NCBI RefSeq assembly: GCF_033439725.1
Contig: NW_026944385.1
Span: 2,141,001-2,205,000, forward strand
Length of the DNA stretch: 64,000 nucleotides
Direction: 5' to 3'
DNA from: Neurospora tetraspora
Taxonomy: Eukaryota > Ascomycota > Sordariomycetes > Sordariales > Sordariaceae
Shown: in pieces, positions 24,310-35,562 of the stretch
Position numbering within the stretch: position 1 is the first letter of the stretch
How the letters are laid out: the number at the start of each line of letters is the position of its first letter
Translations under genes and position numbers: made by a program
Notes under the pieces: generated by a model
The model's input: only the letters and a program-made list of their open reading frames with translations
Told to the model about the DNA's origin: nothing
The model's database searches: none

Positions 24310-25480
24310 ATGTTTTTGTAACGTGTTTTTGTACGTGTGTATGTGTGGTTTGGGAATCTTGGCTCATTGGTATAAACGGTCTTTTAAAAGAAGCACATCA
24401 TTGTTGAAGGATTGCAACTGTATAAATAAGAATGTTGTATAGTACTTGCACAAAATGGATGGAAAGCAAAGATAGTAAAGCAAGAGTGTGCGTTATGTGG
24501 CTTTTGTGTGTATCTGTATCAATACAATGGTTTGCATCATGGGGGTTTGAATGGCAAGATAAATAACGCGCTTACTATATAAAAAAACTTGGCTGGAAGG
24601 GACGAGGACAAGGAGATGATGGCTGGAAGACCAATGCTTGAATCTATACTTGGTGGCATTCCTTTTCATCAATATTCTGAAATCTTTCCTTGCCATGATT
24701 CTTGACACCATTATCAATACTGTTCGACGCCGTCCTGTCTATGCATCCCATGCTGTCTGTACCCTTATGCCGTCTTTCCCTTTACCGATGGTTGTGTGGT
24801 TAAAACGATGATGAAATCAACAGGAAGTGCATACCGATCATTACGAAAAAGATTTGAGTTCAAAAGACAGGGGCAGAGAAAAGAGGAGAAGATGGCGTTG
24901 TGAACGCTCTCGCCTGGAAATGCCGATGAGTGATTGTGACGTGGAAGAGACAACAAGAGGGTTGGATGCATCAAGGGAGGAAGCCGTAGAAAGACAGAGA
25001 GAGAGAATTGGGGGAATTCAGAGACGCCAATAGTGAAACCATTTCTCCAAAACGATGCAAACTGCAACAATGAAAAGACCGATGTATGAGATAGCGATAA
25101 TATAGACCGTAAAGGTAGGCAAACGAGCATATCGAGCAGAAAATGCATTAATGACAGAGAGAGTGCCCTACTTCGGGACTTCGCATACCCAACGACACCC
25201 TTGAACTCCGTTCGCAAGTGGCACCGGAAACGCCTAGAGAAACAGCCCATAAAGAAATACAGAAAACCAGAAAACCAGTGAAAAACAAGTACCAACAGAA
25301 CGCCATGTTGTGCACGACTGGGTGTAACGAGTGTAATAGCCCCAGTAAGAACCTCCAATGCCCCTTCCCAAACCGAACCAAGACAAGATGAAAGACGAGA
25401 GATGATACAATGACCCGAGGAGACATTAAGGAGTGTAGAGAGACGGGGTTAGAAAGAAAAGGTGGTCGTGAATGACAGCC
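24310..25480. other. Intergenic between convergent COX10 and Myb genes
   Basis: About 1.2 kb between two genes that point at each other, so it mainly holds two 3' UTRs. Open frames here are accidental in appearance (for example a Leu/Phe-rich minus-strand frame). Confidence 0.5.
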
Positions 25481-26551
25481 TCAGTTGGCATCACGTCCCG
25501 ATCCACGATTGATGATATTGTTGATACCCATATCACCCACACTAGGCAGACGATTACCATGACCCATGTAGGGACTTGTCCCCTGGCTTGAGCCGCCGTG
25601 GTGGGCATATCCGGTCGTACCCGTGCTTGACACGCTATTGCTGTAGCCGTGGTGGGGCTGGTAGCCGTAGTTCTGATAGCTGCTCTGGGCGAAAGCCTGG
25701 TGAGACGGCGTGCCTCCGCTGCCGGTGCTGCCACCGGAAGTAGAGTGTGCACCGTGGATGGAACCAGAGGGCTCGGGGCTGCTGTAGTCGTCCACATCGT
25801 CGTCATCAATGGGGGTCAGACCGATTCCCGAGATGCCGCTGTCATCGTCATATCCTGATGAGGATTGGCCGTTTGCCAGGCGTTCTTTCCGGCTATACGA
25901 GCGAGCGTGGGACTGGATGTTCTTGAGGCCGTTGGACATGCACTGTTGCAGGTTTGTGTTAGAATTTATCCGATACAACTAGATGAGATATGAAAGAAAA
26001 CATACCTGGGCCTCAACAACGTGCCACTTCTCACCACACCGATCAGCCAAAGGCTTCCAGATCTCCTTGCGCATGCTCATGTATTCCTTACTGAGACGTT
26101 CAAGTTTGAGACTGTCGAAATCGGTCTGACCCCGGCGTTCCATCAACCGCTCATGCCGCTTTCGGCAGGCATTGCCCGTCTTGTTTGGGAAGGCCTCGCG
26201 TTGGATCTGGTTCCAATTCTTGCCCATGGCACGGAGGGCGAGCAGTGCCCTGTCATCGTCCTGGTTCCACGCGCCAGAAGAGGCGCGATGCTGTGCCGGT
26301 AGAGGTCCGCCCACGGGTCCTCCCATGGTGGCAGTGGGAATCTGCATCGAAGATACTGCGCTGACGGCATAGGGGTCGTATGAAGGCATGGCCATCTGAG
26401 GAGCAGCCGCTGTTGTGGAAAGATCTCCATAGTAGGAGACCTGACGAGGTTGCTGATAGTATGACATGGTTGAAGCGGACTGGCTAAGAGAAACTGGGAT
26501 ATGTTGATATTGGTGGTGGTGATGGGCCGATGTTCGGGACAAATCAGGCAT
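25481..26551 (-). CDS. Myb/SANT-like DNA-binding protein
   Basis: Two exons on the minus strand: 26551-26006 and 25942-25481, giving 335 residues; the 63 bp intron (GTATGT..CAG) keeps frame (EAQ-CMSNG). The N-terminus is rich in His, Gln, Ser and Tyr. A Myb-like helix-turn-helix spans about residues 94-142, with the tryptophans of WNQDDDRALLALRAMGKNWNQI and the recognition-helix segment NKTGNACRKRHERLM. A second conserved helical block (about 150-205, IWKPLADRCGEKW) ends in a basic stretch, SHARSYSRKERL. The C-terminus is Ser/Gly/Tyr-rich and disordered with an acidic patch. The role is probably nuclear transcription control; target genes are unknown. The Met at residue 29 is an alternative start. 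Confidence 0.85.
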
Positions 26552-29500
26552 GATGTATAAAGATGTGTCGAATGGTAATTCTCTTGTTCCCTACTACCGG
26601 GAAGTAGAGAGGAGATGGAGAGATAAAAATGAAGTGACGAAATAGAGACGGAGCCGAAACGTCGAGTGTCGGTTTGATTAGGTGATTACCTATTAGACGG
26701 GGAAGAGATGGTATTCGATAGGTAACAGGTAGAAGAGACTTGATGTATAAAAATGAAGACGGCTCGTATCAAACGATGCTGATCAAGGAGACAGATGGTG
26801 ATAAGGAAACCGAGACCCCGAAAAGGAAATGAGACCTAGGAAATAAGAAGAGAGGAGAAATGCTGGTGATGATGAACTTGTTGGGCTTGATCCAGGTCAG
26901 ATGGGTTTAGGATAGGAGCAGAGGCCCGACTTATAACTGAGATGACCTCCACCTCCACGTCGACACAGAAGTGAATCCACCGGCCTAGTGTAGATTCGGC
27001 CAGGGAGGGCCATGGCTGCGGGTAGAGATGTAACTCTAGCATGGCTGCCGGGTTGGAAGATCTGAAACAAGGGTAGAGAAAGAGACGGAGGGCGGATTTC
27101 TGATGTTGAAACCGAACGTGTGTATCCAAACGAGCGAATATCGCCGGCAGCGGCCTCTGCTAATGGCTGGAGGGTTTCGGCATGGCGTTCTTCTGGAGAT
27201 GGGCGGCTACGAGAGTAGGCCCTTTTGGAGTGGAGACTTGTTGTCGTCAAAAGGAGATTGCTGGTTGGACGGCGGCTAATGCCCTATGGGGGAGCTTGGG
27301 GCTGAGCAGGGGTGTTTACATGGGGATGTGTACATTTGAAGGTTTGAGAACTGGACATTCCCCAGATCCCAAGACTCGAAAAACAAAGCAAAAGTTGAGA
27401 GCAGATGAAGAATATGAGCCCGCCAAAGCAGCCCAGCTTGAATCGTCGATTGACCCGACCTTGAATCCCAACGACATGACTCTCAAAGATGTCCGCTCTC
27501 GTAGAAGTACCAACAGCGTAACGGTTCGATCGCTTGACCAATGGCAACACGGCAACCATTGGACGCACTACGCCGCAAATCTGAAGGATAGGCGAGACAG
27601 TTTGCGGTTCGCAGGACTAGACGCAGGTACCGTTACGCCATCAGGATCACCACTACATCGACGGGGGTTCGAGCCAGGACGGAGATGACCCAATGGGAAA
27701 GACTGAGGGAATCGTTTGGCGGAAGCGGAAAGAGACGCACGCTTGTGGAGTGTCAAAAATAGCCGAAGAAGCGGAAGGGATGCTGTCCTCCGTCTAACAG
27801 ATAACCGCCAGCCTTGTGCGATTCTCAAGCCCTGAAGATATCGAGATATGTCTCGCCTCACGGTCCGTGTTCTGGAAAATCACAAAGACTGTGAATACGG
27901 CAATGACTTTGCGGATGAAACTCGATTAAAAAGGGTATTGGATGTGAGTGTTTTGGGCAAGCAGAGACCAAGCCCTACGGGGCATGTCAGAGATGGATGG
28001 AATGGCCTCGCGATGCGACCAACAGTCTGAGGGACGCAGAACGGGCCGCCGCCCGCCATGGCAAGCAGCAGTCAAAGAAGGGCCAACAAGGTTAACCCAT
28101 CTGCCGAGCACCTGAACAGACCCGGCAGAATGGAACTGGATGAGAATGAGTTTAGGTAGACGCTCAATGGTAGGGTAACATAGACCGACTGTGTTAACAA
28201 GATGAAGTTTGAAGCTGTCGAATTCCCGCTTGAGCGTCAATGATGTTGTAGTACCCAAACCTCCAAGGGATCAGCGTGGGATTTTGGCCGCCAACAAGGG
28301 GCAACAGATGCAGCAAGCATCGGGATAGCGGGATACTGTGTGAGCAGGAGTAGCATCGCGTTGGCTTTGCCGCGATGTGTTTGCATGTTCAACCGAATGG
28401 AGTGCAGGTCGCAGAAAGTCAACTTCAAACCCGCCCCCACAGTCAACAACAATGGAGTTTGGAAGTCGGAGAATGCCGCGCCTTGACGGCCACTCATGGT
28501 GAACGAGGTGCGTACGGTATTGAGAGACTGTATGTTGTAGACGTACCTTTTCAGAAGTAGAGACAAGATGAAACAGGAAGACGAGTTTGACGGAGATTGA
28601 GGTGTCGCTGGATTGGCTCGAGTTCAATGACGGCGGCTCGACATCATAGCGGTCGTTCCCGCCCTCCATGACACTTGCCTGATTTGGCTTGAGAATCGCA
28701 TTGAGAAATTTGAATCGCCCACCGAGAGAAAAAAAACCAACTCAACAGGCGCGCGTCAAAAAGAGGGAGGAGCGACAGTGCCGTGACTGCACCATGGCGC
28801 CATGGCAATTTCGCAGCGCAGCGTCACAGTCGCAGTGGTCGTCGATCTGGGGAACACTCAGAGAAAGGAGGAAAGAGCCAAGGTGGGGGGCTGATCTTCG
28901 TCTACCCGAGGGTGGCACGTGCACTCTCTGCCAGACGCCAGCAACCTAACAGATTCTTGAACTGTTCTTGATCAGCTCTGTTTCATTGAGTTAAGACTGT
29001 GTTGTGTTTCTGACAGGATTGGCGCTGTGAGGATAAGAAAACACTAACAGATAGTATCTGAATGCATCTTCACCGTACTACAGTTAACGATCCATGTTTC
29101 GCAGCCGCGAGACCTGCGTCTTTTGCGGGCCACAGCGCTTTCCCACCTCTCCATGTCAATTGCTCGTCCCGCTCATTTCACGGAACTCTTCGCTTCATTC
29201 TGGCCACCGTCACCGACCGAAATCCCCGAAATCAACATCAACCGCCAGCGATCGCCACGTCCATGGTTTACTTGGGCTCCTGCGGCAACAAGTGTCCACT
29301 GGAGCGCTATCCTTCATCCGCATCGACAATGGATTTTGTCCGAATATACTCAAGACAAACGAGCCTTAATTCTCCGCCGTACCCGTTTCTCATCCACATC
29401 TTGATGATTAGGTGTGCGATATTAAAGCCAGTTGGCCCCAAGGTGCTCTTGTTGGCTTCCCTTGCCGCTTCAACTGCCGTGAACAAAGCTGATCGGGGGA

Positions 29501-30755
29501 CTCTACTGCGGCTCAGCTGCTGAAGAGATAGCGACGGCGTCCAAACCCGTTCGCTTCCACAAGACTTATCCGCCGGTGTGTACCCGATAGCAAGTGCTAT
29601 CACGGGTCCTAGACCCACGTTTACATGTACGGGATCCTGTCAGCTTGTCGTTTGTGATGGCTGGACCCGGGTTGGCGGAATCATGAACCCTTGGTGTACG
29701 TTGAAGGCGTTGTTGCATGGCCGTGTTGTTACATTGCTAGTTACCACACACGGGACCAACCACCACACCAATATCGTGCAGGATGCCCAACGACAAGCTA
29801 CAGCCCCCGCAATCTTCAAGGCAAAAGTCAAATCTTGATACATCAGCGACCTATGCGCTAGCTGGGAGTGTGGGAGAAGCTTTGTGCGACAAGTGTCGAC
29901 GGGTAGCCATCCAGAGCCATCAGACCGAAGCTAAGCTTTTTAACCGTTACGCTAACGCTCCCCGCAAAACTATTGTTCGACACCATCACGACTCCCATGT
30001 GAATGGGACAAAGATTCGATACACAATGGCCCGAGAATATTCTCTCACACGTTCCGACCAATGGGCAGTTTACATAATCCGGGTACCATGGACCAATGAG
30101 CCTTGCTTGGGATATATCAACCTGCTATTCAGGCTAATTTGAAAGCCACACACCAGCTTCCCCAGCCGGCGCCCTTCTGATACGCCGTTTCTGGAGCAGA
30201 TCTGCACCATGGACGTTGGCCTTCACTGACATCCCCGCCTTGGGTACAGCACGGAAAGCATGCAGAAGCACCCATGTCGATGGGATTATCACCCGGTCTA
30301 CCCTTCATCTTCCCCCGGAGTGGTGTTGACAGTGTGGTTGGAGGGTTACAGTCCCTCGGCATGGAAAAGACCGACCACTACAATGCGTGTGGTGCGGTTC
30401 AATATGATGCGCACCGGTAATATCACACGCTTGCGAAAGAGTAAGTTATAATACTGTGATGGATTCTCTTCCGGTTCTAGACTGGCGCGTTGATGCAGGG
30501 CTTGTGACACGCTCAGGGTCTCTACCACAAGCCGGGCTCAGTGTTCCATTGACATTAAATAGTCCCCAGTCGCCTCTCGCCGAATTGTGGTTTATTTCTT
30601 GCTATCAGCCTTACCACCAGTACCATCGGTCTTCGTCATTATTACTCTCTTGTCCTCGTCAGCAGGCTTGTCTCATTGTCACTATTCCAGGGTCTTTTCC
30701 TCCATCAACGTATATGCGGCTATAAGAGACAAGCAAACGTCAACTTCTAGTCAAG
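26552..30755. other. 4.2 kb region without a supported gene
   Basis: Lies between the 5' ends of the divergent Myb and sugar-transporter genes and has normal composition. The first several hundred bases should be the Myb leader and promoter; the last few hundred the transporter promoter. Several open frames of 90-170 codons on both strands show no domain. One minus-strand frame at 28669-28546 starts with a good Met and ends at a GTACGT donor, but I could not find a continuing exon. Long regulatory leaders or a non-coding RNA are possible. Confidence 0.4.
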
Positions 30756-32785
30756 ATGGGCGGCGGAGGCGGCTCCGGCGCAGCCGGCTTTTATGATGCT
30801 GCTCTGCAGAGACGTGAGGCCATGATGGGGAAGAGTGGTCCTGCAGCGCTTGTCAAGAACTTCCGAGTCTTCTCTATTGCCTGCTTCGCCTGTATCGGCG
30901 GTGTTCTCTATGGGTACAACCAAGGAATGTTCTCGGGTGTGCTCGCCATGCCAGCCTTCCAGAAACGTGAGTTGCTATCCTTGAACCCTTGGATGCCCAA
31001 GAATGTTGCTAATATCACTGATGAACGTCGAACAGACATGGGCGAATATGATCCGATAGACCCCAATGCGAGTCAGACGAAGAAGGGCTGGCTAACCGCA
31101 ATTCTTGAGCTTGGTGCCTGGCTCGGCACGCTTTTGTCTGGGTTTATGGCAGAGGTGCTCTCGAGAAAGTACGGCGTGCTAGTGGCGTGCTTGGTTTTCA
31201 TGCTGGGTGTGGTCATCCAAGCTACGTCTATCTCCGGAGGACATGAGACCATCCTTGCCGGACGCTTCATCACGTAGGTTGCGCCGGATCATTCTTGAAG
31301 CGTTCATCAGCCCCTACTAACTCGTCACTACTCAACAGGGGTATGGGCGTCGGATCTTTGGCCATGATCGTTCCCATCTACAACTCGGAAGTTGCACCAC
31401 CTGAGGTCCGTGGATCCCTCGTTGCTCTTCAGCAGCTGGCTATCTGCTTCGGTATCATGATCAGCTTCTGGATCGACTAGTAAGTCTCCTTTAAATTCGA
31501 CTTCTGTCAAAACATGAGATCGCTGACACCTGATATCACGCAGCGGAACCAACTATATCGGCGGTACCAAACTCGAGACCCAATCCGACGCCGCCTGGCT
31601 TGTACCCATTTGCCTGCAACTTGCCCCAGCCCTCATACTTTTCTTTGGCATGATGTTTATGCCATTCTCCCCACGTTGGCTGATCCACCACGGCCGCGAG
31701 GCGGAAGCTCGGAAGGTACTCTCAAACCTTCGCGGTCTATCCCAAGACCATGAGCTTGTCGAGCTCGAGTTCCTCGAGATCAAGGCCCAATCTCTTTTTG
31801 AGAAACGCAGCGTTGCCGAATTATTCCCAGAGTTGCGAGAGCAGACCGCCTGGAATATCTTTAAGCTCCAGTTTGTGGCCATCAAGAAGCTCTTCCAGAC
31901 GAAAGCCATGTTTCGACGCGTTATCGTTGCGACCGTCACCATGTTCTTCCAGCAGTGGTCCGGCATCAATGCGGTTCTCTACTACGCCCCGCAAATCTTC
32001 AAGCAGCTTGGACTTGGCGATAACACAACCTCACTCCTGGCCACGGGAGTAGTAGGAATTGTCATGTTTATCGCCACGGTTCCTGCAGTGCTGTGGATCG
32101 ACCGTGTTGGTCGCAAGCCCGTGCTTACTATCGGTGCACTCGGGATGGCTACTTGCCATATCATCATCGCTGTCATCGTTGCCAAGAACATCGACCAATG
32201 GGAAACTCATAAAGCTGCTGGCTGGGCTGCTGTAGCCATGGTATGGCTGTTCGTCATTCATTTTGGATACTCATGGGGTCCTTGTGCCTGGATCATCGTT
32301 GCTGAGATCTGGCCATTGAGCACGAGACCATATGGTGTCGCACTTGGAGCTTCGAGCAACTGGATGAACAACTTTATCGTTGGTCAGGTCACGCCGGATA
32401 TGTTAAACGCGATCCCGTACGGAACGTATATCATCTTCGGGGTGTTGACGTATATGGGTGCCGCCTTTATTTGGTTCTTTGTGCCGGAAACGAAGAGATT
32501 GACCTTGGAGGAAATGGTGAGTGCCTTCCATGCCATTTTGCTATGCTGTTCTGATTTGCACTTATTCCGTTACATTAACTAATTCGATCTTCACAGGACA
32601 TCATCTTCGGATCCGAAGGCACTGCACAAGCCGACAATGAGCGCATGGAGGAGATCAATGCTGAAATTGGCCTTACCCAATTCTTGCGAGGTGATAGCGG
32701 TGCCAACCACGGTGCTGCTACGGGAAGCGATACTGGTTATGGTGCGGAGAAGGAGAAGGGCGAACACTATGCTGAGCATGTCTAA
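30756..32785 (+). CDS. MFS hexose/pentose transporter
   Basis: Five exons: 30756-30966, 31036-31273, 31339-31479, 31544-32516 and 32597-32785, giving 583 residues. All four introns (69, 65, 64 and 80 bp) have GT..AG ends, and the first has the branch site GCTAAT. Sugar-porter hallmarks of the major facilitator superfamily are present: GYNQGMFSGVL in helix 1, KKGWLTAILELGAWLGTLLSGF, GRFITGMGVGSL, PFSPRWL, the sugar-binding QQWSGINAVLYYAPQIF, DRVGRKPVL and PETKRLTLEEM. About twelve membrane segments are visible. The N- and C-terminal tails are cytosolic and Gly-rich. It should import a monosaccharide across the plasma membrane by proton symport; the substrate cannot be read from the sequence. 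Confidence 0.93.
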
Positions 32786-33476
32786 GTCACCGAAATCACT
32801 GCCGCAGTCTCTCGCTCTCTGAGCTCACATTTCACATGATGCACAGCATCAATCTTTGGGAATGATATGGTCTTTCCCCTTGTGAGCGTTAGGGCAGATA
32901 GAGAGAGATAGACGACTACTAATAACAACAGAAACTCCTGACACCGAAAATATGAGATTTCTTCTCGTATCCAAGGAAGCTGTTCGTCCATCTTTACTTA
33001 ACTGTGGCCCATACCACGAAGTTTGGATAAATAAACAGCACGTACCGCAAATGTGCTCGGGTGCTGCAGGTCGTTTATGTCCGCACTGAGTGCACGGGCG
33101 TCTGGTGTAAGGGAGATGGCTGTATGCCGTGTAGTCTGTGGGTGTTGGTGATGAACTAGGCTAGGTCTGGGCCAGGAACCTGGCTGGCTGGAAATACAGA
33201 TATACCCGAGGTATCCTCCCTATGTCCTATCTACTATGTACCTACCTCTTCCTGGGTTGGTACGTACTGGGCAGGTGCCATGGCCTTTGGTTCATCTGAC
33301 GTTTCAGTGACGTTCACTGACTCGTTCACGAGCTGGAAACCCACAAGACGAACGTTCAAGTGACGTTATGTCAAGTCAAATAACTCCCATTAGCTCGCTC
33401 TCTTCTAATACTTACTCCAGCCATTTCTTTTCCCCTTGATTGTATCAGCCAAGGTTCTCGAAGCTCTCTCTGGCTC
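32786..33476. other. Intergenic: transporter 3' flank and CYP55 promoter
   Basis: About 690 bp. The right third carries a cluster of dyad and TGACGT-type motifs listed separately. No gene is seen. Confidence 0.5.
33305..33377. promoter_or_regulatory. Cluster of palindromic TGACGT-type sites upstream of CYP55
   Basis: CAGTGACGTTCACTG (33305-33319) has perfect 6 bp arms. It is followed by the dyad CTCGTTCACGAG, and then by a further copy of AGTGACGTTATGTCA. They lie about 100-170 bp before the first start codon. TGACGT is the core recognised by CREB/ATF-type bZIP proteins; which factor binds here is not known. Confidence 0.35.
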
Positions 33477-35140
33477 ATGTCCTTCACCCGCGCTCGTACC
33501 CAACTTATACCCTCGACGAGACTTCTCACATCAACAATCCTCATCCGATCCTCTTTTCACAGAATACCTTTACCTTCCTTCTCAACAACCTCCAAAATGG
33601 GTGCCCTCACCGAAATCCTCGAATTCCCCTTCCGCCGCGCCTCCGGCCTCGACCCGCCTCCCGAATTCGCCCGCCTCCGCAAGATCGACCCGGTGACCCA
33701 GGTCCGACTCTTCGACGGCAGCCTCGCCTGGTTGGTGACCAAGTACTACGACGTCTGCCAGGTGGCCACGGACGAGCGGCTGTCCAAGGAGCGGACGAGG
33801 CCCGGCTTCCCGGAGCTCGCCGCGGGCGGGAAAGAGGCGGCCAAAAACCGGGCCACGTTTGTAGACATGGATCCGCCCAAGCACATGCAGTATCGCGGCA
33901 TGGTCCAACCGATTTTCGACATTGAACATGTCAAGGAGCTGGAGCCGTACATCCAGAAGACGGTGGAGGACTTGTTGGAGAGGATGAAGAGTAAGGGATG
34001 TGAGGGCGGCCCGGTGGATTTGGTGCAGAACTTTGCGCTGCCGGTGCCTTCCTATGTGAGTTCTGGATGTCTGTCTATTTGGAGGACAACAACACTCATG
34101 AAGTTTGCGCAGATCATCTATACCATCCTCGGCGTCCCCTTTGAGGACCTCGAGTTTCTGACTCAGCAGAACTCGATCCGTACGAACGGAAGTTCGACAG
34201 CGCGAGAGGCATCTGCTGCTAATCAGTACGTTTTGCTTGTCTTCTGGGGTTAGCCATTTGGAGACATATGTGACTGATATCATCCCAGGGAGCTCCTCAA
34301 CTACCTCCGTCGCCTAGCCGAAGAGCGTCTGGAGGAGCCCAAGGATGACCTGATCAGCAAGCTCATGACCGAGCAAGTTAAGACCGGCAAGCTCGACATG
34401 ACCGATGCCGTTCAGATGGCCTTCCTCCATCTAGTGGCCGGCAATGCCACCATGGTGAACATGATCGCCTTGGTTCGTTTTTGATCCCGTTCTGCCCATA
34501 TACACCCCATAATCTTCATTTCATGCCCGCTTGTAACTCCCACTCTCTAACTTGTCCACCCAGGGCATCGTAACCCTCTTCCAAAACCCCTCCCAACTCG
34601 AAGAACTCAAGCGCGACCCTTCCCTCGTCCCCGCCTTCGTCGAAGAGCTCAGCCGATTCCACACCTCCTCGGCCATGGCCATCCGCCGCGTCGCCAAGGA
34701 GGACCTCGAGATCGGCGGCAAGACCATCAAGGAGGGCGAGGGCGTCATCGGCTCCAACCTGTCGGCTAACCGCGATGAGGAGGTGTTCAAGGACGCCGAC
34801 AAGTTCGACATGCATCGCGAGTGGCCTGAGAGGGAGTTGGGCTTTGGGTGGGGAGACCATAGGTGTATTGCGGAGTTTTTGGCGAAGGCCGAGATGAAGG
34901 CTGTTTTTGGTGAGTTCGATTCTTTTGTGATTTGAGTACTGACTGGCTCGGGTGAAGTCTGGTAGTGGAAGGCGTGAGTACTTATACGGAAAGTGATTGC
35001 TGACGGACTGACTTGGGCGTTGATTAGGAACTATTTTCAAGAAGTTGCCGAATCTGAAGATTGCGGTGCCTTTTGACAAGATTGAGTACACGCCGCTTGA
35101 TCGCGATGTTGGAATTGTCAAGCTGCCTGTTACTTGGTAA
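33477..35140 (+). CDS. Cytochrome P450 nitric-oxide reductase (CYP55, P450nor)
   Basis: Five exons: 33477-34055, 34113-34225, 34289-34472, 34564-34909 and 35028-35140, giving 444 residues. Introns are 57, 63, 91 (GTTCGT donor) and 118 bp. The protein is a soluble CYP55: [32 protein letters not shown], the I-helix segment VAGNATMVN, and the haem loop [11 protein letters not shown] with Cys393. CYP55 reduces NO to N2O directly with NADH in fungal denitrification and NO detoxification. Residues 1-40 form an Arg/Ser-rich amphipathic presequence that should target mitochondria. Met41 (33597) begins a second, 404-residue form in which the haem Cys is residue 353, matching the cytosolic enzyme. One gene making both forms is known in Fusarium. 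Confidence 0.95.
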
Positions 35141-35562
35141 GTTGGAGAGCCGGAGTCGATCAATACAAAGTGGGTTGTATGTAATGTAATCGCGGAGTGT
35201 CTGTATATGAGGTAGAACTTGAACTCGTTGGATGCGCTTTCCCTTTACCAATGATGAAGCCCTCGGACTCTGCCTACACTCCTTCCTTTGTCACTCAAAG
35301 CTTCCATCAAATGCATCCGTGTTCATGTTGTGTTATCTGACGTGACCGATACCTTGGCACTCCATCGAGGCAGTTACCCCATGCGGAACGGGCCGAGACT
35401 AAGACGGTGATGCCCGAGGTGAGTGACTCACTTCCAACACAACCACATTTTGATGATGAGTCAAGAAGAAGCAGGAAAGAAACAATAAAAGACACCCAAG
35501 TAAACAAAGCACTATCATAGATTTCTCCACGCTCTTCCATCCAACCCAACCAGCCCAGAACC
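35141..35562. other. Intergenic between CYP55 and the epimerase gene
   Basis: About 420 bp holding the CYP55 3' UTR and the promoter of the next plus-strand gene. No other feature is seen. Confidence 0.5.

Noticed and set aside
27182-27688. Plus-strand frame of 168 codons
   Set aside because: No domain, no clear promoter or splice signals, and it overlaps similar-sized frames on the other strand. A GGTTCGAGCC near its end looked like a tRNA B box, but no A box or cloverleaf was found.
28271-28669. Minus-strand frame starting MEGGNDRYDVEPPS, with a GTACGT donor after 41 codons
   Set aside because: Could be a first exon, but no continuing exon with coding character was found downstream.
29062-29523. 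Plus-strand frames of 90-150 codons
   Set aside because: Three overlapping frames of similar length, none with a domain; typical of GC-balanced intergenic DNA.
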